Shown here piece after piece: positions 47,661 through 56,810 of a DNA stretch of 62,643 bases; position 1 is the first letter of the stretch; each line of letters starts with the position of its first letter. Under the pieces are notes generated by a model. It was not told the origin of the DNA, did no database searches, and was given only the letters and a program-made list of their open reading frames with translations. The translations under genes and the position numbers were made by a program. Source of the DNA: Myxococcales bacterium (GTDB lineage: Bacteria > Myxococcota_A > Polyangia > Haliangiales > Haliangiaceae); assembly GCA_947483555.1 (NCBI GenBank), contig CANKMW010000050.1, forward strand, positions 1 to 62,643. The letters are read 5' to 3'.

Positions 47661-48449
47661 CTACGCGGCCAGGACCTGCAAGTTGGCGAGCGCGCGCTGG
47701 CCCTTGAACGCCTCGCGGCCATGGAGCAGGCGGCGGTTGTCGAGCAGCAACAGGTCGCCCTCGTCCCACTCGTGGTAGTAGCAGTAGCGCTCGCTCATCA
47801 GGATGGCGCGCATGGTCTCGAACATCTCCTGGCAGCGGTCGTCGTCGACGCCGGGGATGCGCAACAGCCAGCTCGCCTGCTCGCCGGGCCGGTAAGGGAA
47901 CCCGACGTTGAGGTAGCTGTGGCCATCGACCTCGGCGAAGCCGGGGATCCAGTGCCAGGTGTCGGACGGCTTGAGGTAGTAGCGATCGACCGGCCGGCCC
48001 TCGATCCCCTTGTCGCGGATGACGTCGAGGATCTCGGCGGGGACATCCTTGCAGGCGTTGTCGATGTCGGAGATGAACGTGCGACCGCCGCCGGTCACGT
48101 TCTTGTATTCGACGCAGAAGATGCCGACCAGGGCGATGTTGGTGCCCATCAGCGCGCCGTCGCGGTGCAGGGGCAGGAAGCCCTCGCCGAGCAGGACCTC
48201 GCCCTCGTCCTTCTTGGAGGCGTCGATGTTGAGCACCGCGCCCTGGCGGCGGTCGTTGTGGACCAACGTGCCGAAGCGGCCCATGAACTCGACGACCTCG
48301 TCGGTGGTCACGGGGTGGTCCTCGAACGCGAGCCAGTCGTGGCGGGCGAGCAGGTCGCGGATCTCCGCCACCGAGAAGTCGGTGACCCGACGGTCGCCGA
48401 TGCGGGCGCCTTTGCCGGAGGGGGTGAGCGGCTGATATGCATTGGCCAT
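47661..48449 (-). CDS. CarC-type Fe(II)/2-oxoglutarate oxygenase
   Basis: A 262-residue non-heme iron oxygenase of the TauD/clavaminate-synthase superfamily. The iron-binding triad is H95-x-D97 (LPLHRDG) and H243 (DNRRLLHGRE). Compared from memory with CarC, agreement goes beyond the superfamily motifs: LPxHxDGxL, EYKNV, G-x3-ASW-x2-RI-x-G, and RYxYYHEWxxGDLLxxDNRR. In carbapenem synthesis CarC inverts one stereocentre and desaturates the carbapenam, making the active antibiotic. Here it would act after ring closure by the CarA-like enzyme. The ATG at 48449 has a strong AAGGAG. Confidence 0.78.
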   Translation of the reverse strand: MANAYQPLTPSGKGARIGDRRVTDFSVAEIRDLLARHDWLAFEDHPVTTDEVVEFMGRFGTLVHNDRRQGAVLNIDASKKDEGEVLLGEGFLPLHRDGALMGTNIALVGIFCVEYKNVTGGGRTFISDIDNACKDVPAEILDVIRDKGIEGRPVDRYYLKPSDTWHWIPGFAEVDGHSYLNVGFPYRPGEQASWLLRIPGVDDDRCQEMFETMRAILMSERYCYYHEWDEGDLLLLDNRRLLHGREAFKGQRALANLQVLAA

Positions 48450-48465
48450 GACCGGAGACTCCTTG

Positions 48466-49941
48466 TTATGCGCTTTCCGGGGTCGAGCTCGAGCGGATCT
48501 TCGCCTTGAGGATCTTGCCGAGCGGGTTCTTGGGTAGCTCGCTCCAGACCACGCAGCGTTTCGGGATCTTGTAGTCGGAGACCACGGTCCGCAGGTGGCG
48601 GACGAGGTCGTCGTGGACCGCGCGCGGCGAGCGGCTGGCATCCCGGGGCACGACGTGCGCGACCATCGACTCGGTGCCCAGCTCGTCCCGCTCGCCGAGG
48701 ACGGCGCACTCGACGATCCAGTCGAGTCCGATGATCGCGGTCTCGACCTCGGCGGCGTAGACCTTGAAGCCGTTCACCTTGATGAAGTCGTCCTTGCGGC
48801 CGACGATCCGGAACCTGCCGTGGTCGTCGACCGCGACGACGTCCCCGGTGTGGAGCCAGCCGTCCTTGAGCTTGTCGCCGGTGGCCGCGGCGTCGTTGAT
48901 GTAGCCGGCGAACATGGCCTTCGAGCGCACCAGCAGCTCGCCCTCCGCGCCCACCCCGTCGAGCCGCCACTCGATCCCCTCGATCGGCTTGCCGACCGAG
49001 TCGTAGTGCACCGTGTCGCCGTCGTGCATGTTCATGCAGATGACCGACAGCTCGGCCAGCCCGTAGCCCTGCCGGATATGGACCCCATACTTGGCGAAGA
49101 ACGCCTCGGCGGTCACCCGGGCCAGCGCGGCGCTGCCGCAGAACGGCAGCCGCAGCGCGCCGAGGTCCGGGGTCCGGTCGAGCGCCAGCTTGACCGCGAA
49201 GTCGTAGAACTGCGGGATCGAGCTGAAGAAGGTGATGCGGAGTCGCTCCAGCTCCTCGAGGATGTAGAGCGGGAAGGCGAACCGGGGTGACTTCAGGTAC
49301 AGCGTCCCGCCGGTCATCAGGGTCGGCAAGGCCAGACACTCGGCGCCGTGGGTGTGGCTGAGCGGCAGGGTGCACAGCGTGCGGTCGCCGCGATCGAGGC
49401 CGAGCGCCCGGCCGAGATAATGCGAGCGGTAGAACAGCGCCTGGTGTCCGAGCAGGATCCCTTTCGAGGCCGCGGTGGTGCCCGAGGAGAACTGCATGCA
49501 CCCGATCCCGGGATCGATCGACGGCGGCGGTGGCGCCGGGACCCGGGTCTCGGCCACGTCGCCGCGTACGGTGACCGCGACCAGGTTCGCGGACCAGCGC
49601 TCGCAGCGGGCCACGGCGGTCGGGTCGCAGATGATGAGATCGCTGCGCGACAGCGCGAGCAGCGCGTGCGCCTCGGCGTCGGTGACGCCGATGTCGAGCG
49701 GGGCGAAGGTCGAGCCGAGCTTGGCGCTCGCCAGCAGCGCGACCAGGAAGGCCGGCACGTTGTCGAGATACGCCAGCACGACGTTGCCGGGGCCGATGCC
49801 GGCGTCGCCCAGCGCGCCTGCCAGGCGCTCGGCGTTGGTGACTAGCTCGGCGTACGACAGCGTCGCGGCGTCCGACACGATGGCCGGACGTTCGCTGTCC
49901 GTCGACGTCGATACCGATCGCGCAAGGAACTCCCAGATCAT
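48466..49941 (-). CDS. acyl-AMP ligase (adenylate-forming enzyme)
   Basis: A 491-residue ANL-superfamily enzyme. The ATP loop is FSSGTTAASKG (about residues 152-162), followed by QGYGLAEL, GWLHTGDVV, GRKDDFIKVNGFKV and the C-terminal catalytic Lys in KNPLGKILKAKI. It should activate a carboxylic acid as the adenylate and pass it to CoA or, since an ACP gene is 2.3 kb upstream in the operon, to the ACP. The loop has AS in place of the usual GxP, which is uncommon. The ATG at 49941 has GGGGAG. Together with the ACP and the desaturase it makes the set seen in alkene/alkyne fatty-acid loading cassettes. Confidence 0.9.
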   Translation of the reverse strand: MIWEFLARSVSTSTDSERPAIVSDAATLSYAELVTNAERLAGALGDAGIGPGNVVLAYLDNVPAFLVALLASAKLGSTFAPLDIGVTDAEAHALLALSRSDLIICDPTAVARCERWSANLVAVTVRGDVAETRVPAPPPPSIDPGIGCMQFSSGTTAASKGILLGHQALFYRSHYLGRALGLDRGDRTLCTLPLSHTHGAECLALPTLMTGGTLYLKSPRFAFPLYILEELERLRITFFSSIPQFYDFAVKLALDRTPDLGALRLPFCGSAALARVTAEAFFAKYGVHIRQGYGLAELSVICMNMHDGDTVHYDSVGKPIEGIEWRLDGVGAEGELLVRSKAMFAGYINDAAATGDKLKDGWLHTGDVVAVDDHGRFRIVGRKDDFIKVNGFKVYAAEVETAIIGLDWIVECAVLGERDELGTESMVAHVVPRDASRSPRAVHDDLVRHLRTVVSDYKIPKRCVVWSELPKNPLGKILKAKIRSSSTPESA

Positions 49942-49955
49942 CTCGATCTCCCCGG

Positions 49956-51092
49956 TCAATCCACCACGATCGCGTAGCTGCCCTGAGCGCCCACGTCGTC
50001 GACCAGTTGCTGGTGACCGATGGCGGCGTCCTGGAACGAGAAGGTCCGGGTCAGGGTCGGCTTGATGACGCCGCGCTCGATCAGGTGGTTGGCGCGGGTG
50101 GCGTCGTGCGAGTTGCAGCCGTGGGAGCCGACGATCTGCTTCTGGTGCATCCACAGGTAGCGGGCGTCGAAGGTCAGCGCGTAGCCGCTGGTCGCACCGC
50201 AGATGACGATCTTGCCCAGCCGGCGGGCGACGAACACGCTGGTCGGGAAGGTCGCCGCGCCGACGTGCTCGAAGACGATGTCCGGCTCGTACCCTCCCGT
50301 CAGCTCCCGGATCTTGCGGCGGAACTTGCGCATCCCATCGTTGGGAAACGGTGACGGGTTCGGCTCGGACAGGTACGGGAACTCGGTGCGGTCGATGCAC
50401 AGCTCGGCTCCGAGCGAGCGGCAGTAGGCCGCTTTCTCCGCCGAGCTCACCACGCAGATCGGGATGGCGTTCACCGCCCGGCACAGCTGGATCGCGTACG
50501 AGCCGAGCCCGCCCGAGCCGCCCCACACCAGCACCCGATCGTCGGGCTTGATGTCGCAGCTCACGAACAGCATGCGGTAGGCGGTGAACAGCTTGAGCCC
50601 GTAGCACGCGGCCTCTTCCCAGCTCAGGTTCTTGGGCTTGGGAAGTAGCTGCTGGGCCTGGACCCGCGCGTACTGAGCGAAGCTGCCCCAGCTGGTCTCG
50701 AAGCCCCACGCCTTCTGGTGCAGACACGACAGCGGCTCGAACCCGTTGCAGGCCGCGCACTGGCCGCAGGTCTGGTTGGGATGGGTGATGACCTCGTCGC
50801 CGACCTTCCAGTACTTGACCCCATCGCCGATGGCGATGACGACGCCGCTGGCGTCGCTGCCGCCGATGTGGAGCGGCTCGTTGGGATGCAGCCCACTGAC
50901 CGGGACCGGTTTGCCGCGACAGGCCCAGATGTGGTTGTAGTTGATGCCGGCGGCCTTGACCCGCAGGATGACCTCGCCGACCCCGGGCTCGGGCACCACC
51001 ACGGTCTCGAGCTTCATGGCGTCGATCGGCTCGCCATGGCGCTCCTCGCGGACCACCCACGCCTGCATCTCGGTCGGCAGCGACAGACTCAC
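49956..51092 (-). CDS. crotonyl-CoA carboxylase/reductase-like enzyme (Ccr/ECR family)
   Basis: A 378-residue MDR-family reductase closest to crotonyl-CoA carboxylase/reductases: FHIGGSDASGVV-type LHIGGSDASGVV, WGFETSWGSFAQY, ATAYRML-type FTAYRML, LVWGGSGGLGSYAIQL (NADPH loop) and GSHGCN. Residues that bind CO2 in Ccr have clear matches: the NYN of residues 51-53, F131-E132 and H324. It is about 60 residues shorter than typical Ccr and has a CxxCxxC-x7-C structural zinc lobe (109-123). It could make an alkylmalonyl thioester, which is the type of substrate CarB/ThnE enzymes can use. GTG start at 51092, overlapping the previous stop. Confidence 0.82.
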   Translation of the reverse strand: MSLSLPTEMQAWVVREERHGEPIDAMKLETVVVPEPGVGEVILRVKAAGINYNHIWACRGKPVPVSGLHPNEPLHIGGSDASGVVIAIGDGVKYWKVGDEVITHPNQTCGQCAACNGFEPLSCLHQKAWGFETSWGSFAQYARVQAQQLLPKPKNLSWEEAACYGLKLFTAYRMLFVSCDIKPDDRVLVWGGSGGLGSYAIQLCRAVNAIPICVVSSAEKAAYCRSLGAELCIDRTEFPYLSEPNPSPFPNDGMRKFRRKIRELTGGYEPDIVFEHVGAATFPTSVFVARRLGKIVICGATSGYALTFDARYLWMHQKQIVGSHGCNSHDATRANHLIERGVIKPTLTRTFSFQDAAIGHQQLVDDVGAQGSYAIVVD

Positions 51093-52288
51093 GATCGCTT
51101 CCTCTTCAGGAAGCCGTCGGGGATCTGCAGCAGGTCGGTCCCCGACACCACGTACGAGCCGTCGGGTTTGGTCGGCACCGTCTTGATCAGGCCGTGGTCG
51201 AGGAGCTTGGTGCCGTCGGGGATGGTGCGGCCGGGCGCGAAGATGAGGTTGGCGCCGATGAAGCAGTCGTCACCGACGGCGCTGGCCAGGAACGGCAGGC
51301 CGGTCGGCACCTGCTTGCCGTCGATGGTGGCCGGGATCGACTCGGCGCCGACGATGAAGTCGGCGAAGCCGCTGCCGCCGCTGAGGAAGCCGCGCTCGCC
51401 GAAGACGACGTTGTAGAGCATGGGGCAGAAGATCGACGTCCCGTCGCCGATGTAGCTGTTGACGATGTCCGAGCCCATGACGAACGAGCCGGCGCCGATG
51501 TACGACATCTTCACCGCCGACTTCTCGCGCAGCACGGCCTTGTCGCCGATCACCGACGAGCGCACGTACGAATAGGGCCCGATCTCGACGCCGTCGCCGA
51601 TGACGCAGCCCTCGAGGATCGCGGTGCGATGGATCCGGGTGTTGCGACCGATCGAGTTGCACTTGCTCATCACCCGGGACGAGCTGGTGAACCGGGACAG
51701 GATGGCGCCCGGCACCCGGGCGTGAAACGGAGCGATGAGCTTGGCGACGAACTCGCGACAGTAGACGCTGCTGGCGGTCTGCAGATCGAACCAGTAGTCG
51801 AGCTTCACGGCGTAGATGTCGAAGAAGTAGACGCAGATGTCGGTGAGGCTCTGCATGCGGCCGGGCACGCCGTCGACGACCTCGAGCACCGGCACCGGCT
51901 GCATGCGCAGGGTCTGGAACGCCGCGGTCGCCGCGTCACCGTGGTAGTGGAGCGGGAGCTTCTTGAAGACCTGCGGCGCGTCCCGCCGGCTCAGCATCGT
52001 GAAGCGGCCGGACTCGATCTCGCACTGGTAGCTCTGACTGCGGTCCGGGATCGCGGCCAGGAACCGCTTGATGAAGTTGTCCGACAGGACCAGGTCGTCG
52101 GCGACCACGAGCGAGCGTGGCTCGACGGCGCCGCGGTCGTCGCTCTCCCGATCGACGACGGTGAGGTCGGCCTTGCGGAGCTGACCTTCGAGGCGCGACC
52201 CGACGGTGCAGTTCCGGAAGCGGACCTGCGCGGCCGGCTTGCGAAACGGCGGCAACGGGGTCCGGTTGTGGACGACGTAGGCCTTCAT
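51089..52288 (-). CDS. left-handed beta-helix (hexapeptide repeat) protein
   Basis: A 399-residue protein. Residues about 205-370 form a left-handed beta-helix with repeats such as IGRNTRIHRTAILEGCVIGD, VIGDKAVLREKSAV, YIGAGSFVMG and AVGDDCFIGANLIFAPG. This resembles GlmU/LpxA-type acyltransferases and sugar nucleotidyltransferases. The first 190 residues resemble a nucleotidyltransferase-like Rossmann domain, but I see no GxGxR motif, so they may be degenerate. The gene sits directly after the ACP gene (ATGA overlap), which fits an acyltransferase using acyl-ACP. Its true donor and acceptor are unknown. Confidence 0.75.
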   Translation of the reverse strand: MKAYVVHNRTPLPPFRKPAAQVRFRNCTVGSRLEGQLRKADLTVVDRESDDRGAVEPRSLVVADDLVLSDNFIKRFLAAIPDRSQSYQCEIESGRFTMLSRRDAPQVFKKLPLHYHGDAATAAFQTLRMQPVPVLEVVDGVPGRMQSLTDICVYFFDIYAVKLDYWFDLQTASSVYCREFVAKLIAPFHARVPGAILSRFTSSSRVMSKCNSIGRNTRIHRTAILEGCVIGDGVEIGPYSYVRSSVIGDKAVLREKSAVKMSYIGAGSFVMGSDIVNSYIGDGTSIFCPMLYNVVFGERGFLSGGSGFADFIVGAESIPATIDGKQVPTGLPFLASAVGDDCFIGANLIFAPGRTIPDGTKLLDHGLIKTVPTKPDGSYVVSGTDLLQIPDGFLKRKRS

Positions 52289-52518
52289 GGTTTCTTCATG
52301 AGCAGGGTGAGATCGCCGATGGTCACCGGGAGCAGGTTCTGCTCGGCGGCGCGACGCCCGAGATCGACGCCGTACATGGTGTGCACCAGCACGGTCAGCT
52401 CGATCAGGTTGGCCGAATCGAGACCCAGGTCGTCGCGCAGGTTGGTGGCCGCGGTCATCGGCGGGTCGCCGATCCCGAGCTTGCGAATCGCCGCCACGAC
52501 CTTTTCCTCGTCACTCAC
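52285..52518 (-). CDS. acyl carrier protein
   Basis: A 77-residue ACP with the phosphopantetheine site DDLGLD34-S35-ANL, where S35 is modified. The GTG at 52518 has a perfect AAGGAGG seven bases upstream. It is the second gene of the biosynthetic operon, after the CarB-like gene, and overlaps the next gene by 4 bp. A dedicated ACP here indicates chemistry on a carrier-bound acyl chain. Confidence 0.92.
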   Translation of the reverse strand: MSDEEKVVAAIRKLGIGDPPMTAATNLRDDLGLDSANLIELTVLVHTMYGVDLGRRAAEQNLLPVTIGDLTLLMKKP

Positions 52519-52529
52519 GTGGTCCTCCT

Positions 52530-53312
52530 TCAGTCGGCGCCCAGGATCTTCTCGAAGTGCTTCTTGCCGGTCCTCATCAGAAATGCGGCGACGTGGGCCT
52601 GCGAGCTCGGCTCACGGACCGACTCCAGCGCGGCGACGAAGCGCTGATTCTGGATGCGCTTGGTGGCGACGAACGAGGTCCGCGGATAGGCCATGAGCTT
52701 GCGGGCGACCTCGAGTCCAGTGGCCTGCAACTGCTCGCTGGAGGTGAGCTGGCTGAGCAAGCCGTGGCCACGACTGGCGGCGGCGTCGAGGAGCTCGCAG
52801 TCGAAGACCAGCTCCTGCATCCGCGCCCGGCCGAACAGGACCTCGAGGATGATCGAGCCGAGCGGACAGGCGACGCCGTTCTTGAGCTCCGGCATCTGGA
52901 GCTGGCAGCTGTGAGCGCCGATTCGCCAGTCGGTCATCAGCGCGACCTGCAGGCCCTGACCGATCGCGAAGCGATCGATCGCCGCGACCACCGGGATGTC
53001 GAGGTTCAGGATGCCGATGTACAGGTCGATGATCTCGCCGAGGTAGGCCCGGATCTCCTGCTCCTCATCCAGCTTGCTGACGTCGTTGAAGTCGCCGCCG
53101 ACGCTGAACGAGCGCCCGCTGCCGCCGGTCAGGATCACGGCCCCGATCTGCGGCGCGGCCAGGGCGGCGTCGGCGCTGACCAGCCGGCAGACCTCGAGGA
53201 GCTCGAGCGTCATCGCGCGCGAGAACGCGTTGGTGTCCTTCTCGCGGTCGAAGCGCACCGTGGCGATGCCGTCGTTGACCTCGAACACGAGAGTGCGAAA
53301 CGCTTGGGGCAC
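52530..53312 (-). CDS. CarB/ThnE-type crotonase (carboxymethylproline synthase-like)
   Basis: A 260-residue crotonase. Against Pectobacterium CarB, recalled from memory, the match runs the full length: GG-x2-RSFSxGGDFNxV, IDLYxxxLN, AIGxGxQxALM, MPELKxG, ...MAYP, TKR, and HFxxxLG. The catalytic Glu is E142 (MPELK), the oxyanion loop is GGDFN (72-76) and the late His is in SQAHVAAF. Where CarB has Met108 this protein has Q119, and Trp79 is Tyr; both positions shape substrate choice. CarB joins (alkyl)malonyl-CoA with pyrroline-5-carboxylate to make carboxymethylproline. The GTG at 53312 has GGAG six bases before it; a GTG at 53324 is possible. Confidence 0.78.
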   Translation of the reverse strand: MPQAFRTLVFEVNDGIATVRFDREKDTNAFSRAMTLELLEVCRLVSADAALAAPQIGAVILTGGSGRSFSVGGDFNDVSKLDEEQEIRAYLGEIIDLYIGILNLDIPVVAAIDRFAIGQGLQVALMTDWRIGAHSCQLQMPELKNGVACPLGSIILEVLFGRARMQELVFDCELLDAAASRGHGLLSQLTSSEQLQATGLEVARKLMAYPRTSFVATKRIQNQRFVAALESVREPSSQAHVAAFLMRTGKKHFEKILGAD

Positions 53313-53324
53313 GGTGGTCTCCAC

Positions 53325-53384
53325 GTCAGGTCGGCGCGTAAACGGCCATCTGATAGACTAACCCGGCCCCCTGGGGGGGCGTCA
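53325..53384 (-). promoter_or_regulatory. spacer ahead of the CarB-like gene with GC hairpin and possible promoter
   Basis: The 60-bp gap after the barrel gene holds a strong GC hairpin (GCCCCC/GGGGGC, 53365-53380) without a T run, then an AT-richer stretch TTAGTCTATCAG read toward the CarB-like gene. This would allow the biosynthetic genes to have their own promoter, separate from the upstream LolA-like and barrel genes. Weak evidence. Confidence 0.35.
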
Positions 53385-55217
<1,833 letters not shown>

Positions 55218-55218
55218 G

Positions 55219-56007
55219 CTACTCGTTGGCGAGGCTCTGCTCCGTGAACAACGTGTCGTCGAGCGTCACGTTGACCTTCACGTCAGCGAGCGTCAGCACG
55301 GTGACTCGCTTGCCGGGCACGTCCTCGATCTTGAGGTGGTGGGGCAGCCACTTGTGCTGCTTGGGATCGACCTCCTTCACCTCGGTCGCGGTGAGCTTCT
55401 TCCACAGCGCTCCTTTGAGGTTGTAGAACTCGCCGTAGACCGTCACCCAGTTGTCCTGGCGCATCCACTGCACGCTGCGCTTGTAGCCGGTGCGATCGCG
55501 GATCTTGTCGGTGGCCGGCGTGATCTCCACCACCCAGCACTTGAGCTGCTGGCCGGGGCAGGCTTCCTCGCGCAGCACCTTGGCCTTGCTCTCGTCGGCG
55601 TGCGGCACGGCGATGTCGGCGTAGCTGAACACCGAGCCCATGAAGCTCGAGCTCTGCGACTGGCCCTCGACGCGCCGGATCTTCTTGAACCGCGGCAGGT
55701 AGAGCAGGACGTCGTTGTCGCCCTTGCCCTCGCGCAGCAGCACGCCCTCGCCGCGGATCGTCGCCGGTTCGTCGAAGCGCGTGAGGGTGACGAAGTGCAC
55801 CTTGTCATCGCCGAGCTTGCGCCACCAGCGGAACTTCTTGGCCGCCTTCTCCTTGGCGCCGTCCTTGACCGTGGAGATCGTGGCCTTGGCCTGGAACGCG
55901 GGGATCTTGCGCGCCTCTTCCTGGCGCTCCAGCACCTCGCGGCCGGTCGGCGGCGCGGCGTGGGCCACGCCCGTGGTCGCCAGTAACACCATCACGATCG
56001 TCTTCAT
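55219..56007 (-). CDS. LolA-like outer-membrane lipoprotein-sorting protein
   Basis: A 262-residue periplasmic protein with a Sec signal (VMVLLATTGVAHA) and the fold of the outer-membrane lipoprotein-sorting (LolA/LolB-like) family: KATISTVKDGAKEKAAKKF, DNDVLLYLPRFKKIRRV, SSSFMGSVFSYADI and VKVNVTLDDTLFTEQSL. These proteins carry lipids or lipoproteins across the periplasm. The gene is followed by a barrel gene 1 bp later. The operon beyond ends in an FtsX-type ABC exporter, so together they could form a three-part lipid-product export route. Confidence 0.87.
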   Translation of the reverse strand: MKTIVMVLLATTGVAHAAPPTGREVLERQEEARKIPAFQAKATISTVKDGAKEKAAKKFRWWRKLGDDKVHFVTLTRFDEPATIRGEGVLLREGKGDNDVLLYLPRFKKIRRVEGQSQSSSFMGSVFSYADIAVPHADESKAKVLREEACPGQQLKCWVVEITPATDKIRDRTGYKRSVQWMRQDNWVTVYGEFYNLKGALWKKLTATEVKEVDPKQHKWLPHHLKIEDVPGKRVTVLTLADVKVNVTLDDTLFTEQSLANE

Positions 56008-56046
56008 GGGGCACCATCATAGCGCGGCGGTCCCGGCCGGGACCGC
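56008..56046 (-). promoter_or_regulatory. candidate promoter and perfect 20-bp palindrome upstream of the LolA-like gene
   Basis: A perfect palindrome GCGGTCCCGGCCGGGACCGC (56027-56046) is followed, toward the LolA-like gene, by TATGAT (a near-consensus -10 box) 14 bases before the ATG. A -35 would fall inside the palindrome, which could thus be an operator. Alternatively the palindrome may end transcription of the CPBP gene, though no T run follows. Weak to moderate evidence. Confidence 0.4.
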
Positions 56047-56072
56047 GATTTCCTCGTCGAGCGCGGCTCAGC

Positions 56073-56801
56073 TCAGCGAAGGAACGTCAGGTCGAGCAGT
56101 CGGACCCAGATGTTCGACGCCGCGTGGACGGCGACCGGGGCGGCGATCGATCCCGTCGCCGATCGCATCCAGCCGAACAGCAGCCCAGGGAAGAACGTGG
56201 CCAGGGCGCGCGGGTCGCCGTTCTTGGGCAGGTGGACGAGCGCGAATGCCAGCGACGACAGCAACAACGCGACGCCGATGCCGCCGCCGAGCCAGCGCCG
56301 GGCCGGCGGAAAGCGCTGCTCGAGCAGGCGGTGCAGGCAGCCGCGAAAGAACAGCTCCTCGGGGAGCGCGACCACCACGATCTGCACCGCGCAGAACTCG
56401 AGGAACCCCCAGCCCAGCCGCGGCATGTCGAGATTGACGCCATCCCAGCCGGCGCAGGTTCCGGGCGGCGCCAGGGCGCGCAGGCTGCGGGTGTCGCAGA
56501 CCAGATCGTAGAAGCCGAGGTACACGACCAGGAACGCGGGCAGGATCAGCGTCAGCGAGGCGGCGACGAAGACCAGGTTCTTGCCGACCGGGTCGGTGCG
56601 GAAGCCGTAGTCGATCAGGTCTTCGTGGCGACGCCACGCGACCACCACCGGACCGTAGAGGAACACCACCGCCACCAGCGCCGAGCCGAGGTGCCCGATC
56701 GCCGGCAGCGTGATGTCGATGCGGACCAGCCCGGCGACCAGGGCCGCCACCGCGAGGTACGCGTAGAGCGCGTCGCGGCCGGACCGGGTCGGAGCGAGCA
56801 C
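56073..56801 (-). CDS. CPBP-family glutamic intramembrane protease (myxosortase-like)
   Basis: A 242-residue membrane protein with about seven helices and the CPBP motifs E148-E149-LFFR153, FALVH190 and H226-AASN230. These are the residues of glutamic intramembrane proteases (Rce1 fold). The PGLLFGWMRSATGSI block is like the myxosortases that cut MYXO-CTERM anchors in myxobacteria, but no MYXO-CTERM protein is visible in this window. The start is GTG at 56801, 10 bp after the previous stop, so it is probably in one operon with the barrel gene upstream. Confidence 0.85.
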   Translation of the reverse strand: MLAPTRSGRDALYAYLAVAALVAGLVRIDITLPAIGHLGSALVAVVFLYGPVVVAWRRHEDLIDYGFRTDPVGKNLVFVAASLTLILPAFLVVYLGFYDLVCDTRSLRALAPPGTCAGWDGVNLDMPRLGWGFLEFCAVQIVVVALPEELFFRGCLHRLLEQRFPPARRWLGGGIGVALLLSSLAFALVHLPKNGDPRALATFFPGLLFGWMRSATGSIAAPVAVHAASNIWVRLLDLTFLR

Positions 56802-56810
56802 GCCGACCGA

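Noticed and set aside
47661..48449. Isonitrile-forming (ScoE-like) oxygenase
   Set aside because: An ACP and acyl-AMP ligase are nearby, as in isonitrile clusters, but no NRPS or glycine-adding thioesterase-like enzyme is present and the sequence pattern follows CarC.
52530..53324. Generic enoyl-CoA hydratase
   Set aside because: Full-length agreement with CarB, and the second catalytic Glu of hydratases is not seen where expected; kept as CarB/ThnE-type with moderate confidence.
53325..53360. Seven-codon leader peptide (MAVYAPT) ahead of the CarB-like gene
   Set aside because: Very short, no ribosome site and no attenuator structure visible.
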